Source of the DNA: Microdochium bolleyi | Taxonomy: Eukaryota > Ascomycota > Sordariomycetes > Xylariales > Microdochiaceae | Direction: 5' to 3' | DNA: 64,000 nt | Assembly (NCBI GenBank): GCA_001566295.1 | Contig: KQ964249.1 | Coordinates: 558,001-622,000, forward strand | Notes under the pieces: generated by a model | Told to the model about the DNA's origin: nothing | The model's database searches: none | The model's input: only the letters and a program-made list of their open reading frames with translations | Shown here: positions 1-10,687 of the stretch, piece by piece | Layout: every line of letters begins with the position of its first letter | Numbering within the stretch: position 1 is the stretch's first letter | Made by a program: the position numbers and the translations under genes

Positions 1-1147
1 TATGGCTCTTCCATATCTCACAGAGACCCGAGTTGGCGACTTGGGTGTGCTGTCTGCGCGTTGTGTGAAACCTTCATACATCATTTCCCGAAGCACTTCC
101 GCACTTTCCTGACATGGGGACATTTAATCTCGGTCAGCAACATCCACGGGCGACCTTGCGCTGCATGCTCTGGCATTGGCAGCGATCGGATGCAGGTCGA
201 GGTTTGACGGGACTACCCGTGTCGAGTCGTGGCCAATCGCAGTGGACATCTGACGGTTCCAACGTCACTTTGCCTCGCCGAGAAGCCCCGTGCCCGGCAC
301 AGGCGGCCGCGCAGGCACATATATCGCCGTGACCTGAGACTTAAGCTCGTCCTATGTCTCTCCAAGCGACCACTAAGGTCGGGACATTGCAGAATTGGCC
401 AATCATCGATGCTCCGCCACGCAGCAGCCGAGCTAGGAGTGCAGTGAGCATCGGATTCGAGGTAAGACGAGCTTGGGACGCGGGCGTTCATCCGGCAAAT
501 CGGCAAGGAGGCTTGACTGGGGAGAAAGGCTAGATGCTTGATTGACAAATATCCGGGCGCTTCGAGAGCTAATGAGAATCACACTTATGTGCTCGTAGAG
601 GCGGACATCAACTACAGCTGCCCAGAGGGAGGTGAAGAAGATTTCTAGCAAGTTTGGAGTCTAAATCGGCAGCGGCGTTACTAGTAAGTAGAAGTAGTAT
701 CATGGTGTTCTTTGATTCTTGTGTCAACCTTTGCCAGCCGATTCACGCGCGTGCACGGCGTCTGACTCTGTATCGTCCAAGAAACTCCACAACGGCTAAG
801 ATTTCAGAACACGAAATAGAGTAGCCCCCGTAACTACGTACTCTTAAGTACCAAAAGTACCCCAATACTCGAGGCAAGTCGCTACTGGGCCCGAATTTAC
901 CATGCTTGGGTGCGGCCGCTAGCGGCATCTGACTGACAGGTTGTTGGAGTCCGATTGGAGCCAAGCCGGCAGCGGAGGGCCTCTACACCAAGATGAATCC
1001 TTCGAGCTTGTCGTATGAGAGACTTGCGTCACCCCAGTGACGCCGAGGCAACAAGGGAGCATTCGCAACGCCCCCATCACAATGCCTCAACAAGACGGCC
1101 GCACTGCTTTATCAATTCGAGATAGGAGAAGAGCCAGACTGGTCAGG
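1..1147. other. Intergenic, no gene seen
   Basis: Short open frames occur on both strands, but none has a recognisable domain, a signal peptide or a plausible splice partner. The right end leads into the promoter of the small secreted protein that starts at 1327. Confidence 0.6.
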
Positions 1148-1156
1148 TATATATAT
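1148..1156 (+). promoter_or_regulatory. TATA-like element of the 1327 gene
   Basis: An alternating TATATATAT run lies about 170 bases before the ATG at 1327. A pyrimidine-rich stretch (about 1278-1302) between it and the start is typical of filamentous-fungal core promoters. Its use as a TATA box is inferred. Confidence 0.45.
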
Positions 1157-1326
1157 CCTGATCCTCACCGCTCTATACCATCACTTGGATTCTCATCCTT
1201 CACAGTAAATCACCGCCAGCTCTTTCCCACCCGTCCCTTTGAAAAACTCTATACGCTGAATCCCTCATACGCAAAACTCGTCTCCCCCCCTCCCTCCCAT
1301 CAAGGCCGCAGACCACACCCGCAAAG

Positions 1327-1826
1327 ATGCAGATCACCACCCTCCTCACCACCTTCCTCGCCGCCACTACCGCCACCGCCAACTTCAAGGTGCGCAAGTG
1401 CCCGACCGACAACTGCTCGCGCGACTGCGGCAGGGAGCGCACCTACCAGACCGGCGTCTGCAACCCGCTCTACACGACGGACGTGGGCATGAGGGTTGTC
1501 TCGCACACCATTGGCTGCAAGAGTGAGTTAGGGGTTGTTATCACAATCACCGGGCATGTGTTCCTTGACTGAGTCCCCGCTGCTCTACCTCCAGGTGGTA
1601 GCGGCTGGCTCAGACGGGTGAACGCGCTGTGCGGGACATCCACACCGCGGCATTCTCAAGTTTCATAAGCACCACACAAGCAGGAGTCCAGAGGCTAACG
1701 ATCGTTATATATGTGCCAGTCCGCGGCTACCCTGGCGGCAACTGCGACGGCAATGTGCTGTTCGCGTTCAGCTCGCACCAGTGCCACAGGCTGCCCAAAG
1801 CTTGGTCGTTCCGCGTCGAGTGCTGA
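1327..1826 (+). CDS. Small secreted 8-cysteine protein, effector candidate
   Basis: A two-exon gene for a 100-residue protein. Exon 1 is 1327-1522 and exon 2 is 1720-1826. The intron 1523-1719 starts GTGAGT, ends CCAG, and joins the frames exactly (Lys65, Ile66, Arg67). At 197 nt the intron is long for a fungus. The N-terminus is a clear signal peptide of about 18 residues (MQITTLLTTFLAATTATA). The mature chain of about 82 residues has eight cysteines, enough for four disulfides, and no domain I recognise. The protein is expected to be exported; size, Cys content and orphan character fit a candidate effector or antimicrobial-type protein, but that role is inference. The nearest neighbours downstream are decaying genes. 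Confidence 0.72.
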
Positions 1827-2322
1827 GCGAGCGAGCGAGCTCCAATGATGTTCGCGTGGACGCATGCAAGCAGTCTGGTTTCAGCATGGTCGGTACGATT
1901 TTGCTGGGATAGATTTAGTCTAGGTCGAATCTTTCTGACTTTCTACACTGGGGCAACTTTAGAATGACTCATGTGTAAGAGGCCGACTAGTTGTAGCGCT
2001 TCTTTGAGTCTTGTCCGTCTCTACAGGGCACTCTTGCAATATACGCATTGAGAGAAAATCTCTTTCATTACTTCCTATCAGCCAGCCACGAGAGCTAAAA
2101 TGCGTCTAGGACCAGCACCGGGGATGGCAATCCTCGTGGGAAAGAACTTATACCACCCTACGATACATGACACAATGGGGGGCAGGTCTTTGATCAGCGT
2201 TTCAATGTCTCTACTTCGGCTACAGACATCACAAAAATAAAAATAGTTTGGCCAGAAGGAACTGTTAACATGATCCTACCACGTCGTCTTCTCTTCCTTA
2301 CCTCGGCTCTTTTCACTGTTGA
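1827..2322. other. Intergenic, no gene seen
   Basis: About 500 bases between the small secreted protein and the methyltransferase relic. I see no domain-bearing frame and no RNA gene. The 3' part (about 2230-2322) should have encoded the missing N-terminal half of the adjacent methyltransferase, but stop codons interrupt that frame, including TGA at 2320-2322. Confidence 0.5.
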
Positions 2323-2826
2323 TACCGCTTCACCCCCTTGGAACTCGGGAGATCGACAATTCTCATGACGTCGTTGAAGCCGGGCGGCTGGCTGCAATGG
2401 ATCGATTCCTGCAATTTTGCCCTGTTCAATTCCGTTCCGGGAACTTCTCGCGCCGTGTGCCAGGATATCTACGACGCCCTGCAGCCATCTCGCTCCAAAG
2501 ACGACCTCTTGATAAGCCTCATGATGCGGGAGCCCGGGAATGTGAAAAGGGAAGATATATCCCGAGAATTGGGGTTGGTTGATGTACACGAAGATGTGTT
2601 TTCGAAGGACAGATTGCAGGATCCGGAGTTGCAGTTCAGAGACAAGGGAACCAGGAATATCATTGAAAGCTGCCTGGGGTGTTTGGAGGTTTGGCCTCAG
2701 ACTAACGGGAGTGTATGGAGCAAGGAGAGGATTGGGAGGGTGACGGAGGAGGCGACGAGGGAGATTGATCAAGGGGCCTACCATACACTTGATCAGGTTT
2801 GTATCGTGGGAAGAAAGGCTAGCTAG
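2323..2826 (+). pseudogene. 5'-truncated LaeA/UMTA-like methyltransferase relic
   Basis: The open frame from about 2323 to 2826 encodes only the C-terminal half of a class I SAM-dependent methyltransferase of the large fungal LaeA/UMTA-type group. The post-motif signature LKPGGWLQWID lies near its start, and a later segment reads TRNIIESCLGCLEVWP, followed by a helical tail. These families are usually about 300-350 residues with the SAM-binding GxGxG motif in the first half. Here nothing of that half remains and an in-frame TGA sits at 2320-2322. The first ATG in frame (2365) would remove even more. I see no splice acceptor linking it to an upstream exon. The best reading is a truncated pseudogene; a rearranged but expressed fragment is possible. 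Confidence 0.6.
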
Positions 2827-3149
2827 ATTTTGACTATGCTGGTGACGGCTATGGTTCATGAGGCTCATTATTTGATGGTCCTGGATGATCAATACCTACA
2901 ACTCCACGAGGGCGTCATCTTCCCATGAGTCACCTTAGTTGAGAATGTCCGCTCCATGCCCCAGCAAGTCTCGCGAGAGCACGCAGAAGTACTTGTTGTA
3001 GTCAGATACGAGATAACCTGACAGAATGCCACCGCAGTACCTTAGTCATTCTTCTTGGACCTCGGGCATTAGGTCTTCCCAGAGAATCCAGAAGTGTGTC
3101 CAGGTCGCACCCCAAACTAGTTGTCGAGCCGTTGAGAGCCTGGACCAGA

Positions 3150-4201
3150 CTATGTGATTCCCCACACGGTAATGCAACATGCCTTGGAACTGCAAACCAG
3201 TGCTGCCACGGCGACACTTTCACCTGTGACGATTCTGTGTAAATGTCGTCCGGAGTCCGGTTCACGTGTGTCAACACTGACTCGTCAAACACTCTGCTTG
3301 ATCGTGAGGATTGTGCTGATGGCACGTGCTACGAGGGCGCGTGTGCAGGCGACGCCATCTTTGGCACCACTGGCGACTGTGGCGAGCAGCACAACCTCAA
3401 GCAGTGTGCTGGGCGATGTGGCTGCTGCAACAAGGACGGACGGTGCAGCACGGGCCGGTCTTTCTGCGCACATGGCGAGTGCCAGCTTGGTAATTGCACC
3501 ATGCTGGCGCAAGGGTCGTTGTCAAGCAATGCTCTCCCCTCCAGACGACGTCTTCGAAGCTGTCCTCGGCTCTCGGTCCGGCCTTGTCTAGCACCCGCCC
3601 GAGTTCTTCTCTTACATCGACTTCCACCTCGGCCGGTACACGATCGAGCAGCACTTCCTCATCGGCACCAACAACGACAACCAAGAGCACAACTTCCTCG
3701 ACGACGCCCATCGTCACGCCTACCAGCACGTCCATCGTAGGCTTCGACCCCCTTCCCGCTTGCGGTGAGTCCTGTTTCCACGACATGCTTGGGCAGTGTT
3801 CGACTCTTGATTGTCCCACCGGCGACTCATACTGCCTGTGCCACAATGCGACGTTCCCCAACGGCCTCCGCGACTGTTCCAACGATGCCGCAGGTACCGC
3901 CGTGGCCAGCACCTTCATTTCTTCCGGGAGCGCCTGCTGCGCTACCGCGCGCGTTACCCACAAGCCCATCGCCACCGGCCTCATCGCCATGCCTTCGTGC
4001 GGCCAGACGTGCTTGAACAACATGGTGGCACAATGTTCAGCTCGCGGCTGCGCTCAGCCTGCTGCTACGTGTTTGTGCAAGAGCATCAACTTTGGGAGTG
4101 GAAGCAGAGATTGCCCCAACAGAGCTTGCGGTATCGCTGCCGCCAGCCCTGTCATTGCCTATGGAAGCTCCTACTGCGCTTCTGCCACCGCAGCACATTA
4201 G
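3150..4201 (+). pseudogene. Broken CBM18 + double-CFEM secreted protein
   Basis: Three parts are readable but not joinable. First, a Cys-rich lead (3153-3239) ends in TAA at 3240-3242. The same frame then continues through a hevein-type chitin-binding module (CBM18) around 3370-3500, with the motif QCAGRCGCCNKDGRC. The next part, in another frame, has a Ser/Thr-rich linker (3545-3745) and two CFEM modules (about 3750-3895 and 4000-4145). The second CFEM has all eight Cys. The first lacks Cys8 (CSNDAAG where the second has CPNRACG). A 55-nt intron 3490-3544 (GTAATT...CCAG) looks plausible but leaves the frames out of register, and the CFEM frame has no ATG of its own. The intact ancestor would be a secreted or wall-bound protein. 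CFEM proteins are known for haem/iron uptake or host interaction. Confidence 0.6.
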
Positions 4202-4305
4202 TTTGGTAACCAATGCCTAGTATATCTCTGATAACTGCAGATACGGCCCAATATGACTCGCGTTTGTTCATCCCCTGGGTAGCCCAAGGAGTCCCCGGGA
4301 GTCGA

Positions 4306-5191
4306 TTATAGTATTCTTGGTGTATCATTAACAGGCACGGCAAGAACTGTCTTGCCTCCCCCATTGGGTTTCCCGATATACCACGATTTCAGGATAGTCT
4401 CATGTCGCGGGCCTGAGTCAATCACCCAATCTAGAGACTCAGCATCAGGCTCGGGCATCTCTTGGTGGACCGTCTTCGCATACATAATATCGCTACGCTT
4501 GCTCATGAGCCAGGGATGCACGGCTTCCAATGTTGAATTATTAGTGTTAGCTGGATACGTTTGGCTGGGCCTGAGGCGGAGAAGACAAGTCTCGAACTTA
4601 CTGCTGATGTAGTCCTTGACCGTCACAAATTCATGGCCGGCAGATGGTGTTACAGTCACCTTCAAGACCCTTTTTCCCACCGGCCGGTCCTCTCCACAGC
4701 ATCGGACGAGACACGCTGTATCATCCCTGCCGACCCCATCGGTCGAGCCCATCTCTCTAGTGGTTGGCACCAGGTCGTTGCGGCCAAGCTCCCCGTAATT
4801 CACCCATTCGCCATTATCACCACAATTTTCCTGGTGCGTGCAGGCCCAGTCAGGCTCTAGCTGTTCGACGTCGTAGCTGGAGGCGTTGACTGATGAGACC
4901 TTGGGCTCAGTCAGGGCCAGTCTGCAATCTCGTGCCACGTGCCGCCGTCACCAGCGGCGCCATCCCCGACCGGTTTGAAGAATGGCTCGACATTGTAACG
5001 GAGACGCATGCTGGGAAATCGTCGCGAAGGTGCCACAAGGGGCGGTGAGTGTTTTCGGCACACCGTTGCGGGTAAATCTCGTCAGTTTGGGCCAGGACCT
5101 CCTCCATGGTACGGGGTTGTAACTTTTCGAACCGATCCCAGAGCCCTGACCATGACGGGTATGGAGGCTGGTCTTCTTGTTGATCCGCCAT
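4306..5191 (-). pseudogene. Frameshifted uncharacterised conserved-looking ORF
   Basis: From the ATG at 5191 (MADQQEDQPPYPSWSG) a protein of roughly 260 residues can be followed through three frames. The frame changes near 5010 (after RPLWHLRDDFP) and again near 4917 (after TWHEIADW). A textbook intron at 4524-4601 (GTAAGT donor, CTAAC branch site, AG acceptor) then joins KDYIS to VHPWLMSKR, and the frame ends at 4306. Coding-like sequence persists across both frame changes, and neither gap can hold an intron, so I read them as single-base indels in a real or formerly real gene. Sequencing error is the alternative. I do not recognise the family. The chain is soluble-looking with no signal peptide or membrane segment. 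It lies just downstream of the CBM18 relic on the same strand. Confidence 0.5.
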
Positions 5192-5399
5192 GGGCTTTTG
5201 TTTTATATTCCAACGTGTGGACGTCTGAAGAGAGACAAGGAACAGCAGTAGTGGATTCCGCACGCCAGGATGTCCGGGACAACGAGTGCTTTGTACGCGG
5301 GGTGTGCCCGACGAATTTGTTCATGCGGACAAACCAGTTCCTTATATTGAGGTTTGTAACCAAAGTCGATGTTGAGGAGTCGCAAATTGGGACACTCTG

Positions 5400-5840
5400 A
5401 GGCGCCCTTTTTCGACTCTTGAGGACGGCCAGGGCGGTATTGAGTATCATGAAGGGCACGTTCATTGGCAGAAAGGAGATATTACAATCGGTACAGCAGT
5501 GCTCATCAGTGGCGTTGCAGAAAGTTCTTGACGAATGATAATTGCCTAGGCCATAGCCTTTGCAGGTAGTTCCGTTCTTTTCTTGATTCAAGCTCGCCAT
5601 CTGCCGAAATTGAACCAGAACCGCTGCTGCGATTGCCAAAGGTGGTCTGGCATCCTGCAACTCAGTGCCTAGATGCCATCTACTGGAGCAACAGTTACCG
5701 AATGATGATCCTTTGCATGTCTTGCCATTCCTAGACCCGAAGGTGCCGTCAGTTGAGATGTGACCAGAGTCGGCATCACAAAATCCAACTAGACGAGCAG
5801 CAGTCAACGAAATATAAACCTGAAGAGGTCTTGTTATCAT
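5400..5840 (-). pseudogene. Decayed tandem CBM18 chitin-binding modules
   Basis: Two hevein-type (CBM18) modules are visible on the minus strand. Module 1 (about 5690-5770) reads GKTCKGSSFGNCCSS. Its continuation, the usual GCQ-TFG-like tail, is only readable one base out of frame (CQTTFGNRSSGSGS). Module 2 (about 5480-5590) reads NGTTCKGYGLGN, but the diagnostic paired cysteines that should follow are replaced by Tyr-His. Further Cys follow in FCNATDEHC. At least two frame changes and the lost Cys pair mean no intact product. Such module pairs normally sit at the N-terminus of secreted fungal chitinases or chitin-binding proteins, and the catalytic part is not recognisable here. Boundaries are approximate. 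Confidence 0.6.
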
Positions 5841-5962
5841 TCCTGAGTCCTCAACTACCAGGCCCAGATGTTGCTGGCCCTACAAGATCATACTGTCACC
5901 TTTCTCGCTTGACCTAGGTATCAACCACAGCCCTCGACCAAGTCTAGCCTTCGCCCACACAA

Positions 5963-7261
5963 CTACTGACTGGCCGGCAGGACAGTCAAGTAGAAGGAAT
6001 TGCTTGCGATCGAGTTTGAGCGCGTGGCCTTGTAGATGTAGCACCCCGGCTCGGCGGGCACCTGGATCTGGACGCTGCCGCTGGCGTCACTGGTCTGCCC
6101 ACCAACAGCTGCGCCAGAGGCCGGGCTGAGAGAACCCGAGTTGGGGTCGGCCTGCCTGACCGTCAGTGTGAGCGAGACGGTGCTTCCGGCCGCGACGACC
6201 TGGTACTCGGGGTTGAGCTTGAGGAAGACACGGTTGGGTGCGAAGGCGTCGAACGCCCACAGGCCCTCGCCGGGGGAGCTGTACTCCTGGCAGCCGCCGC
6301 GGGAAGTGAAGGTGAGGTCGCGCAGGACGCCCCAGAACTGGTTGCTTGTCTGGGAAGTGGTTGAGATACGGCTGATGAAGAAGTCACTGAACGAGCTGCT
6401 GTAGGTCCCGTCAAAGTCGAAGCCGTCGCGCAGGCCGGCGGCGTCGATCTGGGTCGTCAGGGTCCCGCCGGGGCTTGGGTTGGCATTATTGTTTGTGCCG
6501 TCGCAGCTGTGCGTGCCGCCGGAGGGGGTGGTGATGTCCTTGGGCCCTGACGCGATGCAGTCTTCGAAGATGGTGCCTTCGCTGGTGCCGCCCTCGATCC
6601 GGAAGCGGGCATTGGTCTCTTGGGCAGCAGCTGCCGCGGCACAGGTGATGCTGCCGCTGGCGCCCACCACGGGGGTCGCGACGCCGCAGGAGGGCGCCGG
6701 CACGTTGGTGGCGAAGACGTACTTGGTGGTGGTGGTCGCCGTGCAGGCCTGAGTGGTGGTGGTCGAAACACTGGTGACAGTCGTCCGGACGGTTGCCGTC
6801 GTCGCCCCCTTCAGGAAGCACGAGCAGGCGGACGAGATCTTTGCCGGGAGCGAGCCGGCATTATTGCAGCCCTGTACGAGGGCTGGCAGCACCTCAGGAG
6901 CCGGCGTGGCCGCCGCCCGCCTCTGGGGTGCCGGGGCTGTGCCCCGGTAAGTGAAGTACCGCTTTGTGGGAAAGTCGGAAATGGTCGAGGTCGCGGCGCA
7001 GGGAGTGCCCGGCCCGGCGACGGTAGTGGCTCCGGCCACCGTCGAGGTGACGGTGGTGGTTGCTGGTGTCTTGCGGAGGTACTTGTAGCAGAAGGATGAC
7101 ACCTTGGGCCGGAACACGGGTGGGATGATGGCGCTGGCGAAGCAGTTGTCCGCTGCACAGGAAGTCGCTCTCTCATCCAATTCTGGATAAACAACAGCAG
7201 CGGCCTCGACGGCAGCAGCAGCCGACAGCACCAAGGTGAGGTTCTTGAGTGTGATGATCAT
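5963..7261 (-). CDS. Secreted DUF4430-type surface protein
   Basis: A single-exon gene for 432 residues. I chose the ATG at 7261 because it places a signal peptide (MIITLKNLTLVLSAAAAVEA) at the N-terminus; an upstream in-frame extension of 24 residues would bury it. An N-terminal Cys-containing and Thr/Ala-rich stretch (about residues 25-200) is followed by a C-terminal domain with SNQFWGVLRDLTFTSRGGCQ and EGLWAFDAFAPNRVFLKL. That pattern matches the fungal DUF4430 / transcobalamin-C-like fold found in many secreted ascomycete proteins. The last part (EPGCYIYKATRSNSIASNSF) is a beta-rich end. There is no GPI-type hydrophobic tail. It is probably secreted or wall-associated; ligand and role are unknown. 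Confidence 0.75.
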   Translation of the reverse strand: MIITLKNLTLVLSAAAAVEAAAVVYPELDERATSCAADNCFASAIIPPVFRPKVSSFCYKYLRKTPATTTVTSTVAGATTVAGPGTPCAATSTISDFPTKRYFTYRGTAPAPQRRAAATPAPEVLPALVQGCNNAGSLPAKISSACSCFLKGATTATVRTTVTSVSTTTTQACTATTTTKYVFATNVPAPSCGVATPVVGASGSITCAAAAAAQETNARFRIEGGTSEGTIFEDCIASGPKDITTPSGGTHSCDGTNNNANPSPGGTLTTQIDAAGLRDGFDFDGTYSSSFSDFFISRISTTSQTSNQFWGVLRDLTFTSRGGCQEYSSPGEGLWAFDAFAPNRVFLKLNPEYQVVAAGSTVSLTLTVRQADPNSGSLSPASGAAVGGQTSDASGSVQIQVPAEPGCYIYKATRSNSIASNSFYLTVLPASQ

Positions 7262-7333
7262 GATGAATGAATATTGCTGGCAAACTTTGTCCCGCATGAG
7301 AATCAGACAAGGTCTAGAAAGAAGCTTCCTCAA

Positions 7334-10200
7334 CTCGGCTGCTTCGACCGTGGAAGGCCACCCTTAATTTATCCAGCTCGAGCTATCAGGCGCGTACCGC
7401 CCGAGGTGCATGCAACGGGGGCCCGGGTCGGTTTCCGCCCCCGAAACACTGACTTCTTGTACTGAGACCATGACACTGCACTCGGGAGCCCGGCAAGCTG
7501 AGACTCTGCAAAAAGACCTGCAGCCACCCTGCATACTCTCGGGCAGGGCGGTTCTGGGCCCGTTCGGGCTCAGCTGAAGACTCTTGGTTGCAGCATGGTA
7601 GTCCCCAGTCTCGATGCTGCACGTTCTCACGGCTGCATGAGAATTCCTATCCACTGTAGATATCGCTGCTTTATAACGTATTCTGACGGAAAGCAGGATT
7701 TGGAAATGGCTCCCCGTGCAGTTGCTTGGAATTTAGTCTTGGTGGAGGCCCTACAAGGCGCGCTGTGACAAATTAGTTTGTCAAGCCAAGCACAAGCTGA
7801 AATGCATGTCTTTGTGGCTGCATGACTCTCCGAACCTCTTTAGCCGTCTGTGAAGGGTGTCTGGAACTCAAGTTTGAGCACTCGTCCCTTGCCGGGGGAT
7901 ACATCTTGCCGACCTTCTCCCTTCGCGCATGATGTGAGTGCGTTCAGCTTGTGCCCATCAATGCCGACCTGTTCCTAAGATCCCCAGGTGGGCAGCAGGA
8001 TTTGTTTCTACCAGTCGCCCGACAAGCCTTTGACGAGGGCTATCAGACACGGCTGATGTGAACCAATCCGAATGGGATGTCCTAGGCTGTTGTGCCGTGC
8101 GATCTGGGTGTGTGGACCTGTCCGCTGATAGGCTCGAACAACCTGGGGGTGCTCACGCCCTGCATGTCTCATACTTGGAAGACACTTAGGGTAAAAAGGC
8201 AGTTCGCTTTTGGCCGGTAGAGGGAAAGAGGAAGGCAACGATGAAGACAGGTACGGCGCTATGTGAAGAAGAAAAGGAGCTTGCAGCGGGGATCGCCATC
8301 GGAATGTTCGCTCTGTATAGTGCCGGATGTGTCCACAGGCTCATGTCTGGACCGTTGTCCGTATGTACAAAGAGGATTGTCAACTAGTGATGGTCCTGTC
8401 ACTTTGCTTGGCCCGATCCTGTTCAGCAACAGGGGAAGACTGTAGAGGCTTCAGCCACGACGTGCTTTGCATGCAGTACTGGCTATGCTAAGCTAGGGAG
8501 ACTCTATGTGGCTGTGGGATTAGGTCTAAGCTGGGCTATTACTCCGACAAACAACATCGGGGTTCCCAACATCTTCCCCACAACATGGGGCTGGCCCGTG
8601 GCGACATCGCAAGAGTGAGCTGGCACCTGTCCATGGGTGAGGGGGGCTTCATTACTCACCGGTCCAAGCCTGCCATCTCGGGGCGTGGCGTAGTGTGGAG
8701 AGTGGCGCCTAAATCTAGTGCATAGTCAACAGATGCCGTGTCAGCGACCTTATACATATTAGTCTTGTCTCTCGCTGCTCCTAGTGGCCAGGTCGGTACG
8801 TGTGGCGTTGACTAGTCCGGAAGACTATCCAATCTTGCTTTGGTTCTTGTGCTGAGGTGGGCTGGAACCGCGGAGGTGAACGCTTCTTCCACGACCACCC
8901 TCAGCCACGAGTCCGCAACAACGTACAACTTTATGTTCAGGAGGACCTGTCTGGTATGGATGAATAATACAAGCGAGTTTTCCTCGCAGTTCAGCCTCTG
9001 CATTCGCTGTCTCGGCGACATGTGGCTCGTCGCAATCTGTTGCCAGGGCATTAGGGCAAAAGCTGTATCTTGAATCTCTTTTATGCGAAGACCAGTCCGA
9101 AGTGGCTTTCAGGGTCCACGGACGCCTTTGCTCCTGCCGACCAGTCGACTCGCGTTGCGGAGGGTGATTGTTAGGCTCAGCCTTCAGGGATATTATGTCT
9201 TAATTCTCCAAAAAAACAAGGCGGCATGGGTTGAGAGCTCTTCCCGGCTGTGTCCTGTCTAGTCCTCCTCCCCAAGCAAAACAGGTGGTGTTATCAGTTT
9301 GGCCGACATGGGAGTGTGCATCACAGTAACCTGGTCTCAGTCTGAGCTCGACTTGTGAGAGGCATCTCACTTTGCACAAGGCCTTTTCTGTTATTCGTTG
9401 CCGGATACAATGACCTGATCCCACTTTCTCGGCTCGTATTTTCTTCTAGGACTTTGCTTCCGTGCCACCACAAACGCATACGGTGTTACAATCAGCACCT
9501 CCGCGATCAGCTTGAGGGCATGTGGGTGAGACATGTCTGACGTGTCTCACAAGAGAGGCACCGGCACGTGCCGTGCCGGAAGCTTCCCCCCAACCCTTGC
9601 AGAGCAAGTTCAGACTTCTCGCCCGGGAGGGCTGCGCGAAGGACGGTCGGATCTTCCCGAGACAGACCGTCCATGCGTCCTGTCAGAACTGGGTGTTGCG
9701 AATCAACAGTGCTTCTTCCCCTGCGTAGGTGAGAGTGAGGTAATTTTGCGAAAGAAATGTCGCAAGGGGAATTGTTAATGGCTCTGTCGGGCTTGAGTGT
9801 ACGCCTCTCACTCTGGCTATATGGCTTGAATGCCGAGAATGATCTGTCTAGGCATATGCACGATGCTCATACAACAGTATCTTCTAAGCACTCACATTTA
9901 CACACCAGATTACGTTCACCCGTCTGCCCGCTTGCAATGAACATGCTGTTCTTGGAGAGAACATGGTGATAGTTTCACTGCCACGGTGCCGACATAGACT
10001 GTAGTCCACAAGACTGTGTCCTAGACCGGCCTGGGCACAAATGCGTGACTCCATTGGCGCTCTGCAGTCATGTGTGCTTGGAACTGGAGTCACCAATTCA
10101 CAGCTAGACTCAAGTAAGTTTTGGCATGATAGTCTCCGCTCAATTGATGATCATCGCCCACCGTAAAGGATGTAACAGCTAGGTGCGTCCAACACCTATA
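7334..10200. other. Gene-poor stretch, nothing recognised
   Basis: About 2.9 kb with only short open frames on both strands. None shows domain motifs, signal peptides or joinable exons. A TA-rich element (ATAAATTAA read on the minus strand, near 7362-7372) may be part of the promoter of the 7261 gene. No tRNA, repeat or mobile-element end was seen. Confidence 0.55.
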
Positions 10201-10503
10201 TCATTTACCACAATTCTGGACCTTGTAAGCGTAGAAGTTGTTGACCGACGTCTTGGTCCAGTCGTCACACGTCATGGCCGCGTACTTGCCATTACACCCA
10301 GTGTTGGAGTAGAGGTACAGGCAGCAGTCCTCGCTCGAGTCGCGGTCCCAGCGGAACATGGTGTTCTCTGGGTGGAACGACTTGCGGCAGGCCGTGTTGG
10401 TGGAGCCAAAGGGCGCCTTGCGGGCGTTCTTCGGCCCGTGCTCAAATTGCCAGCCGAGCGCTGCAGTGGGGAGGAGGGCGAGGAGGACGGCAGAGAACTT
10501 CAT
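10201..10503 (-). CDS. Small secreted 6-cysteine protein
   Basis: A single-exon gene for 100 residues. The N-terminus MKFSAVLLALLPTAALG is a strong signal peptide ending before WQFEHGPK. The mature chain of about 83 residues contains six cysteines, including an adjacent pair (SSEDCCLYLYSNTGCNG), and aromatic residues spaced as in a compact disulfide-bonded beta fold. I do not recognise a family. It stands alone, with about 3 kb of gene-poor DNA on one side. A TATATAAG element lies about 185 bases upstream. Like the 1327 gene it qualifies as an effector or secreted-peptide candidate by size and Cys content only. Confidence 0.7.
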   Translation of the reverse strand: MKFSAVLLALLPTAALGWQFEHGPKNARKAPFGSTNTACRKSFHPENTMFRWDRDSSEDCCLYLYSNTGCNGKYAAMTCDDWTKTSVNNFYAYKVQNCGK

Positions 10504-10687
10504 CTTCGATGTGTGTTGTGGACGTGGAGATGAAGGAGTCGGGCTTGTTCTGTTGTCAGCAGGGTCACCAATGCGGTGTTGAATGAGGCAGCTTTGGAGA
10601 AATTGACATACCGAGCTCTGAGAAGTTGTTACGACTGCTGGTCAACTTCAGGTTGGCCTTCGTGTGGCACAGCACTCGCGCGTAAGT

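Noticed and set aside
1595..1617. Extra small exon inside the intron of the 1327 gene
   Set aside because: The acceptor at 1593-1594 is plausible, but no following donor keeps the frame into the last exon. The single-intron model is exact.
3490..3544. 55-nt GT-AG intron that might rescue the CBM18-CFEM gene
   Set aside because: Removing it leaves the two parts in different frames, and the other GT/AG combinations tried nearby do not restore the frame either.
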